Below are positions 50,651 to 54,762 of a DNA stretch of 54,762 bases, in pieces. The notes under the pieces were generated by a model. It saw only the letters and a list, made by a program, of their open reading frames with translations, was not told the DNA's origin and searched no databases. The translations under genes and the position numbers were made by a program. Source of the DNA: a bacterium. Lineage in GTDB: Bacteria > Actinomycetota > Thermoleophilia > Solirubrobacterales > 70-9. Location: the NCBI GenBank assembly GCA_023251935.1, contig JAHEXV010000008.1:1-54762 (forward strand), written 5' to 3'. The first letter of the stretch is position 1, and the number at the start of each line of letters is the position of its first letter.

Positions 50651-51148
50651 TTACGGAGTCCTGGCCAAGCGGACCTCGATGACCACTACGTCGCGCCATC
50701 GCCCCTCGAGCTGGGCGTGCGCGCGGAAGGTCCCGACCACGCGAGCGCCGGCCGCCTTGGCCACCCCGATGCTGCGAGCGTTGTCAGCCAACAGCAGTCC
50801 GACGATCTTCCAGTACCCCTGGCGCGCAGCCTCGCGAGCCAACTCCTCCCCGAGACGCACTCCGATCCCACGCCCGCGGGCATCGCGATCGATGTACATC
50901 GACGCCTCCCCGATGCCCAGGTAGCAATCGCGCTCGCTGTAGGCGCTCAGCCCGGCCCAGCCCACGACCCTCCCGTCCTCCTCGGCCACCAGGAGCGGCG
51001 GTGACTCGGGCTCGGCGAGCCGGGACGCAATCTGATCGGGATCGCGCGCCTGGGTCTCGAACGTCGACGTGCGCTCCTCGATGCCCTGGTTGTAGATCCG
51101 GGCGATGTCTGCGGCGTCGGCGGCCGTGGCGCGGCGGATGCCGGGCAT
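50651..51148 (-). CDS. GNAT acetyltransferase of the Pat/ArsN1 type
   Basis: A 165-residue N-acetyltransferase. It begins MPGIRRATAADAADIARIYN, with NQGIEERTSTFET, the pattern of phosphinothricin and arsinothricin acetyltransferases (Pat/ArsN1). The acetyl-CoA site is in DRDARGRGIGVRLGEELARE, and SIGVAKAAGARVVGTFRAHA lies at the end as in the family. It could inactivate an amino-acid antibiotic, but related enzymes act on methionine sulfoximine or remain uncharacterised. ATG at 51148 is preceded by weak signals. It stands alone, convergent with the RTX-like gene. Confidence 0.82.
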   Translation of the reverse strand: MPGIRRATAADAADIARIYNQGIEERTSTFETQARDPDQIASRLAEPESPPLLVAEEDGRVVGWAGLSAYSERDCYLGIGEASMYIDRDARGRGIGVRLGEELAREAARQGYWKIVGLLLADNARSIGVAKAAGARVVGTFRAHAQLEGRWRDVVVIEVRLARTP

Positions 51149-51283
51149 CGCCGATCACTGTAGCCATGCCGGCCGGACCACCGCGACCCTGGTGGCCGTG
51201 ACCGGGGTGCGCCGCCGATGCACTCTCGGTCGTCGTGAACGGGCCCCTCGCCGCCCGGCCCGGCGGTCGTCAAACTCCCGGCC

Positions 51284-51745
51284 GTGGACGACGTCGTGTT
51301 GTTCTTTCACATCCTCGGTGCCCTGGTCTTCGTCTCCGGGATCGTTGTCGCCGGGGTTGCGTTCGAGGCCGCGCGGCGCCGGGACAAGCCCGATGAGATC
51401 GCGCTGCTGCTCGGGTTGACCCGGATCGGCGTTGTGCTGGTCGCCTTGGGCGGTGCCGTGTTGCTTGTCTTCGGCCTGCGGTTGGTTGATACGGGGCACT
51501 TCGGCTATGGCGCTGGCTGGATCGACGCGGCGCTGGGGCTGTTCGTGGCCGCGATGGCCCTGGGTGCGATCGGCGGCCAACGGCCGAAACAGGCCCGGCT
51601 CCTGGCCTCGAGGCTCGCGGCCGAGGGCCGGCCGGCTTCGCCCGAGCTGCGCGCGCTCCTCGACGACCGCCTGTCGCGGGCCACCAACTACCTCGCGACG
51701 GCCATCGTGGTCGCGATCCTCGTGCTGATGGTGTTCAAGCCCTGA
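51284..51745 (+). CDS. Small integral membrane protein (DUF2269-like)
   Basis: A 153-residue protein with four hydrophobic segments (about 3-25, 45-68, 80-102 and 134-152). VVLFFHILGALVFVSGIVVA with an early His and the GHFGYGAGWIDAALGLFVAA segment are typical of DUF2269 membrane proteins, whose function is unknown. GTG at 51284 is the start. A polar loop of about 30 residues precedes the last helix. No operon partner is evident. Confidence 0.72.
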   Translation: MDDVVLFFHILGALVFVSGIVVAGVAFEAARRRDKPDEIALLLGLTRIGVVLVALGGAVLLVFGLRLVDTGHFGYGAGWIDAALGLFVAAMALGAIGGQRPKQARLLASRLAAEGRPASPELRALLDDRLSRATNYLATAIVVAILVLMVFKP

Positions 51746-51876
51746 GCCGAAGGCTCGTGCCGAAGCTGATCGACATCGAGGAGGCGCATCGAGATCCGTG
51801 GATGATCGCGCCATGGGCGACGTCCGGATGCGGCTTCGCAAGCCCTAGACTCGCCCCGAGCCCGTCGCCCCCGCAG

Positions 51877-53013
51877 CTAGCCGCCGGTCGTCGTGGTCGT
51901 CGTGCTCGTTGGTGGAACTGCGATCTCCTCGGGGAGCTTCATCTGCGTATGCCAGGCCTCGTTGAAGTTCCCGACCTTGCTGCTGCTCGCGATGTACACG
52001 CCGTTTACGTCCAGTGTGGCCCCGGGCGATTGGCTCTCGAGGATCTTGCAGACCTGCTTGACCGAACTCACAGGCGTGTTGTTGATCTCGGTGATCAGGT
52101 CTCCGCGCGCGATCAGCCCCTTTTGCGCCGCCGAGCCTGGGACGGTTTCTCCGACGTAGAGGCCGGTGTGCTCCCGTTGTACTTTTTGCGCGAGGCTCAG
52201 TGCGACACTGCGGTTGGTCCCGTAGGCCGTGACGATGTCGTCGGCTACCGTACTCGGGTCTTCCAGCTTGAACGGCGTTAGCGCCCAGCCGGCATCCGCG
52301 ATATTGGCACCGCTCTCGAGTTCGGGAAGGAGCTCCTTGGCTTGGTTGATCGCGATCGCGTAGTACTGGCCCTGCTGGCCCCCCGGGGCAGCGGAAAGCG
52401 TATTGATGCCGATCACTTCCCCGGAATCGTTGAGCAGCGGCCCGCCGCTGTTGCCCGGGTTGATGGCGGCCGTGTCCTGAATGAGCGATGGATAGGCCGG
52501 CAGGGCAGTTGAGATCTCGTTCCCGACCAGGTTGGGGTTCGAGACCGTTCCCTGCGTGGAGGACGCGGTCTGCTGCCTGTAGTTCTGGAAGTTGCTGGGG
52601 TAGCCAAGTGCCGTCACGCTGTCCCCCGACTGGACGCCGGTCGAGTCGCCAAGAGTCGCTTCGGTGAGCCCGGCCGGCTTCTGGACGAGCTCGACGACGG
52701 CGACGTCATTGCAGGGTGCGCGCCCGACCACGCGCGCGGGAACAAGCGGGAGCTGGTCGCCGACCTTCGCTTGCAGGCTGCTCACACCCTCAATCACATG
52801 GGCGTTGGTGAGGACGAGCCCACGATTGGCGTCGTAGACGATGCCCGACCCACCCACGGTGAAGTCGCCCGACCGGCCAACGAGCTCCACGGTCGCGGGC
52901 GAGGCCTTCTGGATGACCTCCTGAGGTGAAAGGGTCGTGGAGCCACCTCCACATCCGGCAAGCGCCAGCACCCCGACGCAGCTGATGATCAGAGTGAGTT
53001 CCTTTGCGCGCAC
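51877..53013 (-). CDS. HtrA-like serine protease lipoprotein with PDZ domain
   Basis: An extracytoplasmic trypsin-like protease of 378 residues. The N-terminus has a lipobox (LALAGC, Cys21). The catalytic triad is visible: His72 (LTNAHVIEG), Asp103 (NDVAVVEL) and Ser189 (INPGNSGGPLL). A PDZ domain follows (about 275-350) with GLYVGETVPGSAAQKGLIAR and DLITEINNTPVSSVKQVCKI. The C-terminus is a Thr-rich tail. It belongs to the HtrA/DegP group and likely degrades or processes damaged envelope proteins. GTG at 53013 is the start. The gene faces away from the integrase and tRNA remnants. Confidence 0.92.
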   Translation of the reverse strand: MRAKELTLIISCVGVLALAGCGGGSTTLSPQEVIQKASPATVELVGRSGDFTVGGSGIVYDANRGLVLTNAHVIEGVSSLQAKVGDQLPLVPARVVGRAPCNDVAVVELVQKPAGLTEATLGDSTGVQSGDSVTALGYPSNFQNYRQQTASSTQGTVSNPNLVGNEISTALPAYPSLIQDTAAINPGNSGGPLLNDSGEVIGINTLSAAPGGQQGQYYAIAINQAKELLPELESGANIADAGWALTPFKLEDPSTVADDIVTAYGTNRSVALSLAQKVQREHTGLYVGETVPGSAAQKGLIARGDLITEINNTPVSSVKQVCKILESQSPGATLDVNGVYIASSSKVGNFNEAWHTQMKLPEEIAVPPTSTTTTTTGG

Positions 53014-53100
53014 CGATACCCCCCTCTCCTAGTACCCCTCCCCTCCTGGTCGAGGATATGAGGCCTCATACTTCCCGCAAGGCATTGTATCCCCGAGCCC

Positions 53101-53190
53101 ATGAACCTTGCGACCGCGACGATCAGGGTCGGGCGGGCGAAAACGGATGCTGGGTCGTTCCGACTCGTTGACGTGCCGTTACCCAGCGGG
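53101..53190 (+). pseudogene. Fragment of a tyrosine recombinase (phage-type integrase)
   Basis: About 26 codons read MNLATATIRVGRAKTDAGSF and RLVDVP. This is the strand-turn-strand block of the integrase catalytic domain that contains the conserved K-T-x-A-G segment and normally follows an LRWxDVDL block. Neither the upstream R-containing block nor the downstream HxLRHT and Tyr blocks can be found. It lies 120 bases before a tRNA-Arg half, the usual neighbourhood of an integrase. Short length keeps confidence moderate. Confidence 0.5.
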
Positions 53191-53308
53191 CCAATGAGCG
53201 AAGGGGCAAAAATGGGCTCAAGTGGAGGGGACAAGATTCCGACCGGAGAAGCGAGCTCGACAACCCCTTCGCCCGAAACGGCTTCGGAGAGCCGTAATCT
53301 CCAACTCA

Positions 53309-53348
<40 letters not shown>

Positions 53349-53482
53349 CGTTCGTCCCCGATCGGACAGCGAGTGGCTTCTTCGCGACGGAGCCAGCCGC
53401 GCTGTCGCTTTCACGCGAAAGCGGAAGCGCCGGTCCTTGGATTCTTGGGGCCCGGGGCCAGAACGGAGATACTGCGTAGGCG

Positions 53483-53875
53483 ATGTCGCAGGAGAACGTC
53501 GAGCTTGTCCGTCGACACCTCGATGCCGTGGAGCGTGGGGACTTTCCGGCTGCTCTTACTTGCCTCGATTCCGACCTGGACTGGATCCCGCATCGCGCCG
53601 CAACCGAAGGCGCATACCACGGCCACGAGGGCTGGGAGCAGTTCGTCGCGGACACGCGGGAGAGCTTTGACGTCTTCGAGCCGCGGTTCGAGTTGGGCGA
53701 CCTCGGTGAGCAAGTGCTCGCCTGGGGAGTGATCAGGGTTAGCGGCAAAGGCAGCGGGATCGACATGGAGTTCCCCGTCGGGGGGATCTTCGATTGCCGC
53801 GGAGGGAAGATCACCCGTTGGCAAGACTTTGGGTCGAAGGAAAAGGCCCTCGAAGCTGCCGGGCTGCGGGAGTAG
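53483..53875 (+). CDS. SnoaL/NTF2-like protein
   Basis: A 130-residue cone-shaped fold protein. It opens MSQENVELVRRHLDAVERGD, the typical first helix of SnoaL-like proteins, then ALTCLDSDLDWIPHRAATEG, GWEQFVADTRESFDVFEPRF and a beta-sheet with VLAWGVIRVSGKGSGIDMEF and DCRGGKITRWQDF. Members are isomerases, hydrolases or ligand binders; no role can be fixed. ATG at 53483 is fixed by the first helix. It lies just beyond the tRNA remnant, so it may belong to the acquired side of that junction. Confidence 0.82.
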   Translation: MSQENVELVRRHLDAVERGDFPAALTCLDSDLDWIPHRAATEGAYHGHEGWEQFVADTRESFDVFEPRFELGDLGEQVLAWGVIRVSGKGSGIDMEFPVGGIFDCRGGKITRWQDFGSKEKALEAAGLRE

Positions 53876-53972
53876 TCACCCAGCTTCCGCTTCGCGCGAC
53901 GGACAGCAGTGGGGGTCGGGCGCGATCGCGCGCTTGCGGTAGGAGGGTGGATGGATGTAGGGTCGCCAGAGC

Positions 53973-54762
53973 ATGGCTCGAGCTCTGCGGTCCCCCGTTG
54001 CCGGCGCCGCGGTAGACGCCTACGACCGACACGTCGGCCGTTACGGTGCCGAGCTCGCACGGGAAATGGTCCGGGTGACCGGCGTCCGGGCGGGCCAGCG
54101 GGCGCTGGACGTGGGCTGCGGGACGGGCGCGCTGACGGTCATGCTGGCGGAGGTTCTCGGGGCGGGGAACGTGGCCGCGATCGATCCCTCCGAGCGCTTC
54201 GTCGCGGCTTGCCGCGACCGTGCACCGGGTGCCGATCTGCGTGTGGGGATCGGGGAGGAGCTTCCCTGGAGCGACGCCGAGTTCGACGCCGTGCTCGCGC
54301 AGCTCGTCGTGTACGGCATGAACGACGCCCGCCGCGGTGCGGCGGAGATGCGGCGTGTTGCGCGGCCAGGCGGCGCAGTCTCGGCGTGCATCTGGGACTT
54401 CGAGGGGGGCATGCCCCTCCTGCGGGCGGTCTGGGATTCCGCCCTCGACGTCGACGCGGAGCTCGCCCGTTCGTTCGGGGCCGACAAGCCCGACCCGTTC
54501 TCGCGCCCGCATGAGCTCGAGGAGCTCTGGTGCACCACTGGGTTTGAGGGGGTCGAGCTCGGCCAGGTCGACGCCGGTGCCGACTACGCGGACTTCGATG
54601 ACCTCTGGTACCCGTTCGCGAACGGCGTCGGCAATCTCGGTCGCTTCCACGAGGCGCTCGATGAGGCGGGGCGCAAGCGCTTCAAGCACGGCGCGGCCGA
54701 GCGGCTCGGAGCGCCGTCCGGTCCATTCCGCCTAACGGCGAGGGCCTGGTACGCGCGCGGTA
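53973..54762 (+). CDS. Class I SAM methyltransferase (cut by right edge)
   Basis: About 263 codons of a methyltransferase, open at the right edge. The SAM motif is ALDVGCGTGALTVMLAEVLG, with AIDPSERFVAACRDRAPGAD next and an ELPWSDAEFDAVLAQLVVYG region, then RVARPGGAVSACIWDFEGGM. This is the Methyltransf_11/25 pattern of UbiE-like enzymes with a C-terminal domain of about 90 residues. ATG at 53973 (MARALRSPVAGAAVDAYDRH) is chosen for its fit to the family. Substrate unknown. The reading frame is near its expected end. Confidence 0.85.
   Translation, partial: MARALRSPVAGAAVDAYDRHVGRYGAELAREMVRVTGVRAGQRALDVGCGTGALTVMLAEVLGAGNVAAIDPSERFVAACRDRAPGADLRVGIGEELPWSDAEFDAVLAQLVVYGMNDARRGAAEMRRVARPGGAVSACIWDFEGGMPLLRAVWDSALDVDAELARSFGADKPDPFSRPHELEELWCTTGFEGVELGQVDAGADYADFDDLWYPFANGVGNLGRFHEALDEAGRKRFKHGAAERLGAPSGPFRLTARAWYARG

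Overview
The window is very GC-rich bacterial DNA with many GTG and TTG starts, tightly packed genes and chains of 4-base start/stop overlaps. The gene set (SpoIID-domain protein, DUF1385/YqhQ protein, FtsH-like protease, CcmABCD joined to hemA-hemC-cobA/hemD, BtrH-type protein, many secreted repeat proteins) fits an actinobacterium, most likely of the Thermoleophilia/Solirubrobacterales type. That placement is inferred from gene content and style; no rRNA gene is present to fix it.

Left part (1-4722): start of ileS at the edge (minus strand), a divergent small lipoprotein, fumC, an ArsR regulator overlapping an SRPBCC gene and followed by a VOC gene, a hairpin terminator and msrA.

Accessory region (4747-14011): several secreted or exported proteins (a PD40-type propeller, an RTX-like repeat protein, an unknown exported protein, a NosD-like beta-helix protein) and an adenylate cyclase, mixed with broken genes. 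The broken genes are a YWTD propeller gene with an in-frame stop and a 7-bp-repeat frameshift, a scrap of a second RTX-like gene, an ArsM-like methyltransferase with two frameshifts and an apparent internal deletion, a cut-off cupin, and a solitary cas1 that ends before its catalytic residues. An 80-bp direct repeat (95% identical) flanks the cyclase. The stretch looks like repeated insertion and decay.

Middle (14008-32632): an APC permease, a GabD-like aldehyde dehydrogenase, a SpoIID protein, a lipocalin-like protein, the ATPase YchF, a PAP2 phosphatase, a BtrH-like protein, a cupin divergent from a TetR gene with a perfect 16-bp palindrome between them, a membrane-anchored methyltransferase, a probable minus-strand operon (M20 peptidase, DUF1385 protein, short FtsH with a hairpin around its ribosome binding site, methylmalonyl-CoA epimerase, small DUF3107-like protein), then rarA, a second aldehyde dehydrogenase and a secreted cupredoxin.

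Heme region (32674-38912): ccmA-ccmB-ccmC-ccmD-hemA-hemC-cobA/hemD on the plus strand, nearly every junction overlapping. It couples heme export and cytochrome c maturation with tetrapyrrole synthesis from glutamyl-tRNA to uroporphyrinogen III and precorrin-2; hemB is not in the window.

Right part (39015-54762): a PAS-EAL phosphodiesterase, a SAM hydrolase, birA, a convergent SF2 helicase with a long acidic insert, a TlpA-like lipoprotein, an NfeD/slipin pair, a GalT-like protein, two unknown proteins, a second intact RTX-like protein, a GNAT acetyltransferase, a small membrane protein and an HtrA-like lipoprotein protease. Next come a short tyrosine-recombinase remnant and the 5' half of a tRNA-Arg(CCU), probably the scar of a lost integrative element. 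The window ends with a SnoaL-like protein and a methyltransferase cut by the right edge. No CRISPR array, complete mobile element, rRNA or intact tRNA was seen.
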